DNA from: Madurella fahalii
Taxonomy: Eukaryota; Ascomycota; Sordariomycetes; Sordariales
Length of the DNA: 64,000 nt
Direction: 5' to 3'
Assembly: GCA_029876055.1 (NCBI GenBank)
Contig: CM056874.1
Span: 5,952,001-6,016,000, forward strand
Below the pieces are notes generated by a model, which had not been told where the DNA came from, ran no database searches, and saw only the letters and a list, made by a program, of their open reading frames with translations. Numbering within the stretch: position 1 is the first letter of the stretch; every line of letters starts with the position of its first letter. Made by a program: the position numbers and the translations under genes. Shown one piece after another: positions 1-11,457 of this stretch.

Positions 1-637
1 GATGCCCATTTTCTCGGCTAATCTCAGGAAGGCTGAACGTAAGCATTCCTAACCCCTAAACCCCCCTCTAGCCATGGATGACAACTGAAAAAAAACAAAA
101 ACTCCAGCCGGCAACTACAACTTTGGCTTCCTCGACCCAACCGAGTTCGTCGGCCCGCTCTCGTTTGTTGACGTAAACGCGACCGACGGCTTCTGGAAGT
201 TCGAGGCCACCGCCTTCTCCATCGGTTCGGGCACGAACACGTCGGCCATGGTCGTCCCCCTCACCCACACGGCCATCGCCGACACGGGAACCACCCTCCT
301 CATGCTGCCCTCAGCAATTACCCAGGCGTACTACTGGCAGGTGCGCGGCGCCCGGAGCTCGGCTGAGGTCGGCGGCTGGGTGTTCCCCTGCAACGCCACC
401 CTCCCGGACCTGACGCTGCACATTGGCACGTACAAGGCCGTGATCCCCGGAGAGCTGGTCAACTTCGCGCCGGTCGACACGGATTCGTTCGATACCGCGA
501 CCGTGTGTTACGGGGGCATCCAGAGCTCGTCGGGCTTCCCGTTTGCGATTTACGGCGACGTCTTCTTCAAGGCGCAGTTCACCTTGTTTGACTTGGCGGA
601 CAAGAAGCTGGGGTTCGCGCCCAAGCCCGAGCTGTAA
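1..637 (+). CDS. Secreted aspartic protease, pepsin family A1 (3' part only)
   Basis: This is the C-terminal half of an endothiapepsin/podosporapepsin-like aspartic endopeptidase, an enzyme normally secreted as a zymogen. The 5' part lies outside the window. Two exons are visible: 1-38 and 108-637, with a GT-AG intron at 39-107 and the codon for Pro split across it. After the splice the protein reads through the typical NYNFGF strand, then the second catalytic Asp motif in IADTGTTLLMLP. The VGGWVFPC and CFGGIQSS-like (CYGGIQSSSGFPF) segments and a final LGFAPK strand match the family C-terminus. Two Cys residues in this lobe could form the usual disulfide. The first catalytic Asp and the signal peptide cannot be seen. 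Assignment to family A1 is firm; the exact subfamily is not. Confidence 0.9.
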
Positions 638-1196
638 GGCGACAGAGGGAGAGCAGTTGGCGCATGGGGCTTGTAAAAAAGGAATTATGTGTACTACCTT
701 ACCCATAGGGGCTGCTTTTACTTCCACTTCGAGGCCCAATGACTGGGCAATTTAATCAGGGGGTTTACGGATTAGAACATGAAAATTTAAAAAATGAGGT
801 GGCCTACGTATGATCTGCGCTCCTGTGTTATCTTCTTTTATCCGGTCGGTTCGGGTTGGCAATTCTATCCATGTTAGTGATGGAAATGTGGGCTGTTAAT
901 TACCCCTAACCCTGTCTTGAGGTAACATCAGTGGGCAAACGTCATGAGACCTGGCGAACAGCGACCATCTTACATCCAACGTACACAGTTATCGATGTGC
1001 TCTCCGTTGCGCTATCATGGCGACTGGTCATCAACCATGAAATCTAATTGAGATCTCTATCGTTACTGAGCAAGAAGGCCGGACCTTTGACCCCTCATCG
1101 ACCGTTTCCACGCGACTTCAACAACTCATCACAACACCCTTACACATCCAACATCACCGCCCCCCTCTGTCTCCCCCCCATACTCAACCGCCAAAA
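638..1196. other. Intergenic: protease 3' end and promoter of DUF5519 gene
   Basis: No gene is seen. It holds a telomere-like CCCTAACCCT at 904-913. A strongly pyrimidine-rich stretch at about 1155-1195 lies directly before the next start codon, as is common in filamentous fungal leaders. Confidence 0.6.
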
Positions 1197-2300
1197 ATGC
1201 CCTTCTTTAAATCTTTCTCCGACATCTGGCCTCCCTTCCGCTCGCGCACCTTCACCATCATAGCCTTCACCGTCCCTGTGGCCCTCCTCCTCCTCTTGCC
1301 CCGCCTCATCGACTCGTACCGGGCCTACCTCTCCCTCGGCCCAGGCGGCCTCCCGCACAACCCGCTAGGTTACCTGATCCAAGCCGCCCTGCGGCCCATC
1401 GCGCGCTGGGACCTACGCGCCGACCCGTCCCCGTACCGCAATCACCGCTCCTCGGCAGCCGTGGTGGCGCGGTACGCGCCCCACGGGCTGACCTCCTTCC
1501 TCCCCCAGGACATCCACAACAATAGCAGCGGCGGCAATCGAAGCGACGACCTCCTCCCGCCCCGCACCCCGCCGCGCCCGGAGGTGCCTGACTTCGTCGC
1601 GCCGCAGCGCCAGGCCACGCAGCCGGCGTCGGGCCCCATGATCGCGCGCATGCAGGGGTTCCTGCGCGCGCTGGCGGCGCGGAACCCGTCGCTCTTGGAG
1701 ATCCGGCCGTCCGGGCTGGAAGGCGTCGGGACGGACGCGGTGTATCTGAAGGCCACGCCCCCTTCGCGGAGCAGGAACAGCAACAGCAGCAGCAGTAGCG
1801 GTAGCGGCAGCAGTCAAGGCCACGTTGGGGATGTTGGAAGGGAGGAGCAGGAGGCCAAGGCGGTGGCGGCGGTGGTGGTGCCGGAATACATGGGCATGGC
1901 GAAAGCGGAGATCGTGCATGTCCATGGCGAGGGCAGCTCGCATGTTACCATGAGCTTGGTGGATGCTGAGGCGGCGGTCAAGCAGGGGTGGTAGGTCTCA
2001 AGCCCCCCCCCCCCCCCCCCTTTTTTTTTTTTTTTTTCTCCCTCTTCTCCCTCTTTCGCTTCTTTTTCTTCATCTCCATTTTTTTTTCTTTTCCCCCGCT
2101 AGTGATATTGATCAGAAATTAGGGCCGAGAGACATCCTCTGACTGGCGTGCCCAAGATGCTGCCGTGGGGGTATGTCCTGTTATACGCGCCACGGGACGA
2201 TGTCGAGTACGAGCTCTGGACAAAGCTGGTTGTCGCAGGGTGCCGGTTTGTCGCTGGTGGGAGGGAGATTGCAGGGGTTTCTGAGACAACTCGACAGTGA
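1197..2300 (+). CDS. Luciferase-domain (DUF5519) membrane protein
   Basis: Two exons, 1197-1990 and 2123-2300, give a 323-residue protein. The intron donor GTAGGT sits inside what otherwise looks like a terminal TGG-TAG, and the acceptor AAATTAG restores the frame so that KQGW continues as AERHPLTG. The second exon reads PWGYVLLYAPRD and then VVAGCRFVAGG, which is the conserved C-terminus of the family often called luciferase domain or DUF5519; its biochemical role is not established. A hydrophobic segment lies near residues 20-37. A low-complexity Ser/Asn/Gly stretch occurs near residues 190-205. Ending the gene at the first stop (1994) would drop the conserved core, so the spliced model is preferred. 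The intron contains an extreme C/T homopolymer pair. Confidence 0.8.
2003..2037 (+). repeat. C18-T17 homopolymer pair inside an intron
   Basis: Eighteen consecutive C followed by seventeen T lie inside the DUF5519 intron (1991-2122), followed by further pyrimidine-rich sequence. It forms the polypyrimidine part of the intron and is a likely site of length variation or assembly error. Confidence 0.95.
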
Positions 2301-2735
2301 GATGGGCTCTGAGATGGAAGAGGCACGAATGCCAGTCCTCAGCGACAGAAGAGGGGGGAGGAGGCAACTATGGGAAAGTGTCAAACCGGTGAGCCTGCTG
2401 TTTTATCCGGTGGGAAGGTGTTCGAGACACGCGTGGTTACTGTCGAAGAGTCCCAATGCTGAAAAGCCCCCACGCAAAAACCATCTTATATAGCTGCTGC
2501 TCGAGGAGTTGAAATATGTGTCTGATTTAAGCTATACTGCACTGTTCAAAACACGCTGCTTCGATACAACAAACGCCTCTATCAACCCAAATTGTGACGT
2601 ATTCTCCGCTAGGCATGTGCAACCTTCACAAACAAGCATCTTGTCGCAAGTCCTTTTTGCCTCGATATCGCGCTTACCCAACCCATTTGATCATGTATTT
2701 CCAACCCCCGAATCCGCTCCATCCAAAGCATAGAA
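2301..2735. other. Convergent intergenic region
   Basis: Lies between the 3' ends of the DUF5519 gene (plus) and the histidine kinase (minus). No further gene or clear repeat is seen. Confidence 0.6.
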
Positions 2736-5700
2736 TCAATCGCATATACGTCTCGACACTTCCCCCAACTTGCCCACATTCTCCTCCGTCAGCGCTTCTC
2801 TCCTCGGCGAAGAAGCCAGCACATGCGTCGCCACGCCCCCCACGGCATCAATCAGCTTGTCCTCCCGGCTCTGCATCGCCAGATCGTCCTCGCTCAGCCG
2901 ACGAGCCAGCTGCATCATCTCCGACTCGATCCGGTCCCGTCTCGAGCCGAGCGGCATAGGCACCGCATAGCCAGGGAAGCGGTCGCTGGTATCGCGATGC
3001 GTCGGAGGAGGGCGTGGCGTCAGATCATCCTGCATATCCTCAAGAGCGTCAGCTTCAGACTTGGCCGGCGCCAGCATCGCCAAGGGCGCGGCACCGTCGA
3101 CGAGGACAGGATGGTCTGCGATCCCAGGAGGCACTTCGACCGGCTTCTCACGGTGTTTGCTGCTCTCGGAGCACTCGGACCCACTCAGGCCCAGCGAGAT
3201 GGACGTCGACGACGCCGCCGACGCCGCCGATGACGACGACGGCGCGACGTTCGCCCGCCCCTTGGTGCTCCACCGGACAAGCATGCGCTCCAACGTCTTG
3301 ATCCGGACCGGCTTGGAGAGGTAGTCGTCCATGCCCGCCTTCTTGCACTTTTCCCTGTCGCCCTGGATCGCCGAGGCCGTCATGGCTACGATGGGGACGT
3401 CGCTGACGAAGGCCCTATGCGTGACGTGATGGCGGAGGATGTGCGTGCACTTGTAGCCGTCGATGAGGGGCATTTGTACGTCCATGAGGATAATATCGGG
3501 TTTCTTTCGGGTTCCCTCCTTGGCGGCGGCGAGATAATCGACCGCTTCTTGGCCGTTCCAGACGGCCGTGGCCCGGAAGCCGAGCTTCTCGATGGTCTTG
3601 AGCGCGAACTGTTGGTTTACCGCGTTGTCCTCCACAACTAGGACGTGCACGTTAGCCCGCGCGGCATAGGGGAGTTGCTCCTCTGGTGTGGCTGCCAACG
3701 GGCTGCTGGAAGATTGTCGCCATGGCGATTGGCTCGGGTTAGTTGGGATACTGGTCCGCTCTCCGGAAGGCGTGCTGATCTTGTTCTCGTAGTCGGAGCT
3801 GTTGCCGGACACGCTCATCTCCGACTGTAGCCGCTCGGACAGAGGACCTATTTCGACCAGACTCACGGCCTGCGTCCCTTGTGGTCTGTTAAAGGGGATC
3901 CAGAATGTGGCCGTGGTGCCCACACCGGGAGTCGATTGAAACGTCATCCGTCCTTTCATTAGTTCCAAGAGGTTCTTGCAGATGGTCAGCCCGAGCCCCG
4001 TGCCGCCAAACTTTCTGGCTGTCGACGCATCGCCCTGGCTGAAGGGCTGAAAGAGCCGCTTCACGACCTCGTCTTCAATCCCAATGCCCGTGTCTTCGAC
4101 AATGAATCTGATCTCGATGGTCTCAGCGGATTCCTTCTCCTTTAGAACCGAGAGCTTGACATGGCCCTGGTTCGTGAACTTTATGCTGTTTGTGAGGAAA
4201 TTGGTCATGATCTGTCTCACACGGCCTGGATCGCCTACAACGATAAGGTTGCTATCGATGTCGGGTGCAATGTCGGAATAAAATGCAAGACCCTTGCGTT
4301 CAGCGGCGAAACTGAGCATCTTACCCACGTCCTGGACAACCACCGAGAGTGAGAATTGCACTTCTTCAATGTCCAGCCGCCCGGATTCGACCTTGGAGAA
4401 GTCTAAGATGTCGTTGATGACGGTCAAAAGGGCGTTCGCCGAGCGGTAAATGTTTTCTGTCATTTCTCTCTGCTCATCTCCAAGATCTGCGTCCAGGAGT
4501 AATTCGGCCATCCCGATCACACCGCTTATAGGAGTGCGGATTTCGTGCGACATCTGGTGCCCGTCAGCACAACTAGGTCTCTCAACCAAACCGAGCATCT
4601 GAAACTAACGTTTGCCAGAAACTGGCTTTTCAATCTGCTGGCCTCCTTTGCCGCGGCTTCATTGGCGACCAGCTGCCGCTTTTCCCGGGCCTGAGCTCGA
4701 AGAGCCTTCTCGCGGGCTTTGAGCTCCGTGACATCCATGATGAAGCCAATGACACCCTCAATAACCGTGTCCTTGTCGGAGCTTGTCTTCTCTGGGATTG
4801 GCTGAAGGCGGGTACGATACCAACGCCCCTCTACGAGACTGTTAGTGCTACTGGCGGAGACCGTTCTTGCGAGGGTTACCCACCAATTTGATGTTCCTCT
4901 AGGTCTTCTGCCACCTCTCCGGCTAGGATAGACTCGAGAGGTTTCAAGAAAGGCGGCGTCTGGCCTTCCGGGAGCTGAGGGTTGAGGCGGCTAAACACCT
5001 CATATACGTCCTCGCCGATGTACCGCTTAGACAGATTATTATCGCACCGCGAGTCCCAGATCATTGCTCCTTCGAGCATGGTAATCCTGCGGTTGGGGTC
5101 AACGGTGAACATGGTCATGTGTGATAGCGCAATCACGCTGAGAAGCTGCTGTCTGGTTCTCTTGATCTCAATCTTGGCCTCGTTGCTCTCGTGAACATCG
5201 GTGCAGGTACCTGTAGGTGTGAGTATCGACTGCGCCTGGGGAGTGAGATGTGATGTAATTTACCAAACCATTTCTCAACCTCCCCAGTGTGCTTGTTCCT
5301 CAGCGGCAGAGCCCTGCCAAGGAACCACCTCCATTCACCGTCCTTGCCACGGCAACGATATTCGGTCGAGTAAGGCTCGCCTGTCGCGAGCGAATGCTTC
5401 CATCTCCTCTCAGCCTCGGGGATATCGTCCGGGTGGAAAGCGTTCTTCCAGCCCCAGCCAAGAGACTCTTGTTCGGAAAGCCCTGTGTAGCTGTGCCATC
5501 GGCTGTTGAAAAAGTCGTGTGCGCCGTCTGGGCCGGCGGTCCAGACGAGCTGTGGCATCGTGTCGCATATGAGCCGGAACTCCTCCGTCATCCTCGTAAC
5601 GTCGTTGTACGTAACCACACCTGCCAGAAACTCGCCCGTATGGTCGTCCCTGAGAGCAACCCCCTCCACGTCGAACACTAATGGTTGGCCCGCAGCGTCG

Positions 5701-6905
5701 TAGACGCCGATGCGCCGATTTGCGAAGGGCGTCTCGGTCCGGATTAAAATGGACATGGGGTCCTCGCCGGGATCCAGCTGCCTGCCAAAGTCGGCGTCCC
5801 AAAGAGTCCAGGTGGGAAGCAGATCGGAGCCTTTGGGTGTCTTCGCGGATTCGGTATTCCGATGGAAGAGATTCCGCGCAGCTCGGTTCGGAAACGACAC
5901 GCTCCCATCCTTCCACATGGCGAGGATTGGTGTTTGGATGTTGTCGAGCAGGGCGTCTTTCATCACGGTGATCTTTTGAAGGACCGAGGGAGCGCCGGGA
6001 CTCGACGAGGTTGGTGGGCCGCCCAAGGTTGGTAATGGAGTGGAAACGAGAGAGGCCGTCCTAGGACTAACCTTCAATGAGGAAGATATTTGGCTATGAT
6101 CAGGCGAAACCGGGGACGGGGTGCTGGACGTGGTCATCGACTCTCTTGGAGCTGCTAACGAGAGTGGTTCGGAATTTGTAAATGTCAGAGTGAAGAAGGC
6201 GCTGTCCCGGTCAACGTCGCAAACCGAGACGATCATTTTGGCACGAACCGTGAGCGTAGCCCCGGACGATGGTGCGACGGGTCCAGGAGTGCTTTTTATG
6301 AGAGCCGTCGAAGTGATGACCACGTCCACGACCACATTAAACGACGGGTCCTCTTGCGTGTCATGGGCACCGTCTGCATTCCCATCTGCCAGATTATTCT
6401 TTCTCCGTGCCATATCAACGGCGGTTTGGTCGAGGAACTGCTCCCAATCGATCCAGACCGGGACGACGTCTTCGACGAAATCGATACCGATCTGGGAAAG
6501 CGATTTCCCACGGAGCGCCTCCATCACCGGCATCATGCGGTCGGCTTCTGTGGCAGAGCCCGGCGCCATGTTCAACAATCGTGCCATGGCTTCATTGGCC
6601 AGCACGACCGTCTTTTGCGCGTCCAGGACGAGGACGGGGATGGGGAGGCACTGGATGGCTGCAAAAGCAACCTGGGCGGGGTTAATTAAAGGCATCGCGG
6701 GGTAGACTGGGCTCGCACGAGTTCCATCGCGGCCATCGTCCGAGGCAAGCGGTGGAGTCATGCTTTTGATCCCATGTCCGAGAGATGGCGCATCGAGTTG
6801 CGCCGCCAATGTCTGATGGTGTGCGTGGATTAGTTTGGCGTCGGAGTCGGCATCGACGTCAGCAGCGGTCCGGTCGCCCTGGCTGCAAGGTTCGCTAGGC
6901 CGCAT
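2736..6905 (-). CDS. Multi-PAS hybrid histidine kinase
   Basis: Four exons (6905-5264, 5210-4884, 4830-4610, 4553-2736) give 1335 residues. The order is: PAS-like region near 90-200; a second PAS near 310-460; a PAS_3 fold near 465-545 with FHPDDIPEAE; a fourth PAS in exons 2-3; a short coiled coil; the HisKA box MSHEIRTPI with phospho-acceptor His733; the HATPase with NFLTNSIKFT, EDTGIGI and GGTGLGL boxes; and a C-terminal receiver domain whose ILMDVQMP places the acceptor Asp near 1088, with the conserved Thr and Lys in VAMTAS and LSKPV. It therefore starts a His-Asp-His-Asp relay that should feed Ypd1 and the Ssk1/Skn7 regulators. There is no membrane segment, so it is probably cytosolic. 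The last intron splits FLAN|MSHEI exactly at the H-box. The stimulus is unknown; I do not assign a fungal HHK class. Confidence 0.92.
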
Positions 6906-9100
6906 TGCATCAAAACGTAAATGTTCTCGGCTGTTGGGCGGGCGTTTTAATGCATTGCAGCCACCGAACTTAATATTGGCTTCGGATTGTGGCTCCTGCT
7001 AATATGGTCGAGCTTGGACGCGAAATATCGCAGGAACAAAGTGTTGGACTGGGTGCCAGAAGGCTTTTTGACAACCCAGGCAACGGGTGTCCTCCGAAGA
7101 TGGCTGCATGCCTCCATCGTGAACGCATTCCCTTTTTGTGAAGGAGCAGATACTACGGTGGCATCGTCGAAACTGTCCTATGTCGTCATGACGATCACAG
7201 GGGTCCAATGCCCACTTAAGCTGCGCCGTCCATATTCCGGACTCGTACTTCGCAGCCCAGGGACTTGTGGGGTCGGGTCTAGAACCATTGGACCAAGCAT
7301 GGTAAGCAGTGGCGATGATCATCCGGTTCCTGGCCCTGACGGGCTGAGTGGCAATCTCTCTGCATCTGCCAGCAGACCGCTTCGGATGAGATGGGAATTG
7401 TCGACTCGGGAAACATTGGCCAGTAAACGGCCGTGATGGGCATTGCGACCGCAAACGGACAAAACGCTCGCTACGATAGCCAAAACCGAATCTTTTGTTC
7501 TACTCCTGCTTTCGGTGGCCAGGCCTGGAATCTACGAGGGTCGCGGGCAAAGATTGAGTGATCATAGCGTCCGGTGAATACTGTAAGGCTGCCCAAGTGA
7601 AGAATGGTCTCTTCTGCATGCTGACGTCATTGTCAGATGGGGAGTACTGACGGCGGTTCGGTGTCCTTGGCAGGCTGTGCCAATTTCCGTGGAAAGTGCC
7701 CGCCGCCATGGGGTGACTGCTGCTACTCCTCCCTTCAAGATTCCCAACGTCTCTACTACATATAGTGTGGAATGAGCCTTTGAACGGGAGCCAATGGCGT
7801 CAGAGCAGCCGCTAAAGCGTTTGATCAAAGGGCCGCTTCGACCTCCTCCACGGCCCTCTGCGAACCGGTCCTCTTCCACGCAAGCACCAAGGTTGAAGAA
7901 CGAGGTATGCGTCAATCCGCCCACAGGCAATCAAGGTAAGATTCTCCACGTTGCTGGTCGAGGCCTTCGAGTTTCGATATTTAGCTGGACATGCGCAGTT
8001 ATATACAAGGAGATCTCGTTGATCACGCTCTCCCACCCGTTTGTGAACCCAGGCGATGGCTTTGCTCAGCTGAGGCGCTCTTGACCTCGCGAGTCATGAT
8101 CAAGACGGCTCCTAATCTCGCATCCCCGTCTCGCATCCCCGTCTCGCATCTCCACATTCGTTTCGCACCGCAGAAGACGAACTCCAGGAGCTGAGTCGGC
8201 GCGCAGCAAGCGTCCCGAACGAAGCGATGGGGATGCGCAATTGACAGGAACATTTGGTCCTGCACGTGGCTAACTGAACCAGGAACCCCGAGCGCATTTG
8301 TCCAGATGTTTTGTTTCGGCCGACAAGCCCCAATGTCCCGGTTCTGGCCCCCGCCCCCGCCCCGCCCCGCGCTGCTCTGAGATGCGGGGGGCCCTCTGAG
8401 ATAGACCAAGGACAGCTACCTACGTACAACGGCCCCGGGGGACTGGGCCGAGGCAGGAATCCGCTGCTGCTGCAGTGGCAATAAGCATCGCCATTGCCGA
8501 GCATCCGGAGCCGCCGCGTTTCCCCTTGGGCCAGTTAGCCACTCACCAACGACTAACAGGTGCCGAGTGTACGCGCCGCCGGCTCTAAATCTCCACCCGC
8601 AGACCCCGCATTCAAAGGTCGTGCGGACGCCAGGGGAAGTGAGACGCTCCTCAGAGAGAACGTCGCTTTGGAGGAAGACCCTTGCAGTTATCCCATTTTT
8701 GGGCGACGCATGCCTGTCCTTAACCCTGGGGTGGAAGGCAGGAGTGATGGAAAAATGGCCAGCGACCTTCTGCCAAGGGCTGTCGTTTTATGGAGCAAGC
8801 AGCCTGCCGTCCGAAAAGCACCCTGGCCGCCCGACTGGTGCGCCTCTTCGCTGACCCTCTTGGATGCCGGCGTGCGAATGCGGCACTCGAGGAGCACCCC
8901 TCGTGCTATCCACTTGCTGATCGGGAGGATGCGATCCTCGCCCGAAGCCACCCCGCCCCACTTCGGGCTCAATAACCCTCCGGTGCCCTTTTTATTTCTA
9001 CCAGCTCCTGTCGTGCCCCTGCAGTATTTGCTCTGGTTCTCCATCCGCTGTGCCCTTGTTCGATACCTTAGACTGTCTCTCGTCGTTCCTTCTCTCCGCC
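6906..9100. other. Long divergent intergenic region
   Basis: About 2.2 kb separates the histidine kinase start from the aldehyde dehydrogenase start, so both promoters lie here. It holds a CCAAT box at 7791-7795, a 13-bp tandem repeat at 8116-8150 and a T-rich TATA-like segment near 8990. Open frames here (for example 7794-8084 plus) show no recognisable domain and no splicing that improves them, so no gene is called. Confidence 0.5.
8116..8150 (+). repeat. Tandem repeat, 13-bp unit, 2.7 copies
   Basis: The unit TCTCGCATCCCCG occurs at 8116-8128 and 8129-8141, with a partial third copy to 8150. It is perfect between the full copies. Confidence 0.9.
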
Positions 9101-10606
9101 ATGGCCCAAATCCAGACTGTCGTCGCCGAGAACTACTCGGTACCCTTCTTCATCAATGGCGAGGAAGTCCGCCCCGAGAGGAAGTTCGATGTCATATCTC
9201 CGGCGTCCGGCAAGGTCGTCCACCAGTCCAGCAGCGCAACTGAGGCCGAGGTTCGTGCCGCCATCGACACAGCGGCGAATGCTTTCAAAACATGGAAGAC
9301 GTCACACCCCCGTCAGCGCCGGGATATCTTGCTGAAGGCCGCCGAGATCATGGAGAGGAGGAAGGGGGAACTTGGCCAGTACATGATGGACGAGACGGGC
9401 TGTCCTCGGCAGTGGGCTGACTTCAACGTCGGCGCTTCCAAGGAGCTACTGCTCGACGTTGCTGGGAGGTTGCCGTCACTGGAAGGCAGCATACCCACCG
9501 TGGCAGACCCCAACTCGGGAGCTATGATCATCAAGGAGCCGTTTGGCGTCGTTCTTGCTATTGCTCCCTGGTAGGCACCGCCTCTGATAGGTAGTTGTAC
9601 GAGAGCTCATGGCTGACATAAGTCTAGGAACGCCCCCTACATTCTCGGCATCCGCTCGGTTCTGTTTCCCATTGCTGCCGGTAATACGGCTATCCTGAAG
9701 GGCTCCGAGCTCTGCCCTCGGACCATGTGGGGAATTTGCTCCGTGTTGCACGAGGCCGGGCTGCCGGGCGGAGTTCTGAACCTGCTGTTCCACGAGCCGG
9801 CAAACGCCCCCGCCATCACACAGATGCTCATCGCCGACCCCAATATCAAGAAGATCAACTTCACCGGCAGCACCATGGTCGGCCGCATCATCGGCAAGCT
9901 CGCCGGCGAGCACCTCAAGCCGGTGCTCCTCGAACTGGGCGGCAAGGCGCCCGCCATCGTGTGGGAGGATGCCGACTTGGACAATGCGGCGACGCAGTGT
10001 GCTCTGGGCGCTTTCCTCAACTCGGGCCAGATCTGCATGTCGACCGAACGCATCCTCGTGCACAAGAAGGTCCGTGCCGCGTTCGAGGAAAAACTTGTCA
10101 ACGCCATCAATACCATTTTTGGCGGTCCGGAAGCGCTCATCCTGATCAACGGCACAGCCGTCGCCAAGAACAAGAAGCTCGCCCAGGACGCGGTCGGCAA
10201 GGGTGCACGGATCGTCTTCGGCGATCCCAACGCCGAGGAGTTGACTGCTACCCGCATGCGCCCTGTCGTCATTTCCGACATCAAGACCGACATGGACATC
10301 TACAAGACGGAGAGCTTCGGCCCGAGCGTGGCGCTGTACGAGATCGAGACGGAGGAGGAGGCGCTGCGCATCGCCAACGACACCGAGTACGGCCTCAGCT
10401 CAGCCGTCTTCACCGAGGACCTGCGCCGGGGCCTGCGCTTCGCCAAGGAGATTGAGACGGGCGCCGTCCACATCAACAGCATGACTGTGCACGACGAGAG
10501 TGCCCTGCCCCACGGCGGCGCCAAGGCCTCAGGCTACGGCAGGTTCAATGCCACTCAGGGCTTGAACGAGTGGGTCAGGACCAAGACGATCACATACAAG
10601 TATTAG
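9101..10606 (+). CDS. NAD(P)-dependent aldehyde dehydrogenase, vanillin/salicylaldehyde type
   Basis: Exons 9101-9570 and 9628-10606 encode 482 residues, the usual length for this branch of the ALDH superfamily. The start at 9101 has an ideal context (CCGCCATGG). The single intron splits the Trp codon of the conserved PW-NAP motif, with Asn158 in the active site. The general base Glu259 is in LELGGKAP and the nucleophile Cys293 in SGQICMS. The cofactor-binding FTGST motif and the C-terminal FGP and SGYGRF motifs are present. It should oxidise an aromatic or similar aldehyde to the acid in the cytosol, as in aromatic compound catabolism; the precise substrate is inferred from overall resemblance only. 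Neighbouring genes give no pathway context. Confidence 0.9.
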
Positions 10607-11457
10607 TTTTTCGTTTCAACTTTTCTTTCATAGGCAGTGGGGCAAGGGGCATGGCTGTGATGGCGTAGCGTAGTTTTTATTTATTTTTTTTTATACCACT
10701 TGTTTTAAAAGTCAGGACTTATTCGATTCGAATCCCGCGTGGACCGAATCGAGTAAGTTGTCCGACGCTTGTTAGCTGAGCGCTTAGTTGCAATGAGTAC
10801 GCTGATATGTGTATTTGCGGCGTACACAATGTCTTTCGGAGATCTCATCGGTCGCACAGACCGGTACCTATGTTGCTTTCATACGCTGGGAAGTGAACTC
10901 AGTACTTTGCTCGACAGGAGTTGGCCTTTTGCTGTACTCCGGTCCCTAGTGCATGCTGGGGTTACTGACTCGTGCTCCTTGATGGAAATCCGCGGGAATA
11001 GGTGACAGAAGAGATATAGCGCTTAACTGAACTACTTACCCGCCTGCGCCCGGTTAGCTAGGGCTTCTGCAATATCTGTGGTGAGCTGCTATCAACTGGA
11101 GTCGGCAGGGATTCCGTCCCAAATTGCGCTGTATGGAATGAGACCTACGGGCGTTTAAAAATGATTTGAATGAACGTTACTTACCTAAACCACAGACAAG
11201 GGACTCCACACCAACATGCTTGGTCACACATTCCGCTATTAACTAAGGCCAGGCGTTGTGTCTGTGGAACGGTCGCACGGATGGAGCAATTACAAGTATG
11301 GATAATGTTGTGGTTCACTGCCTGTGTTCCCTCACCGGTGTTATATCAATGGGTATCTCTGCCCGGCTGCCGTCTCGAACGGCATGCCGCAAGTTGGTAC
11401 AATCCAAACGCCCGTTCCTCTACAATAAATGACCTTCTGAACGCCCAACAACGCATT
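10607..11457. other. Intergenic: 3' region of ALDH and of GT17 gene
   Basis: Convergent region of about 850 bp. It contains T-rich runs near 10676-10692 and the inverted repeat described separately. No gene is seen. Confidence 0.55.
10723..10752. other. Inverted repeat able to form a hairpin
   Basis: TCGATTCG (10723-10730) and CGAATCGA (10745-10752) are perfect 8-bp inverted arms around a 14-nt loop, about 115 bp after the ALDH stop. A nested palindrome GATTCGAATC overlaps the left arm. It could mark the transcript 3' end, but this is only structural inference. Confidence 0.6.

Noticed and set aside
8116..8150. CRISPR-like or satellite array
   Set aside because: Only 2.7 adjacent copies of 13 bp without spacers; a simple tandem repeat.
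10721..10754. tRNA T-arm-like GATTCGAATCC
   Set aside because: It is better explained as part of an 8-bp inverted repeat; no tRNA cloverleaf can be drawn around it.
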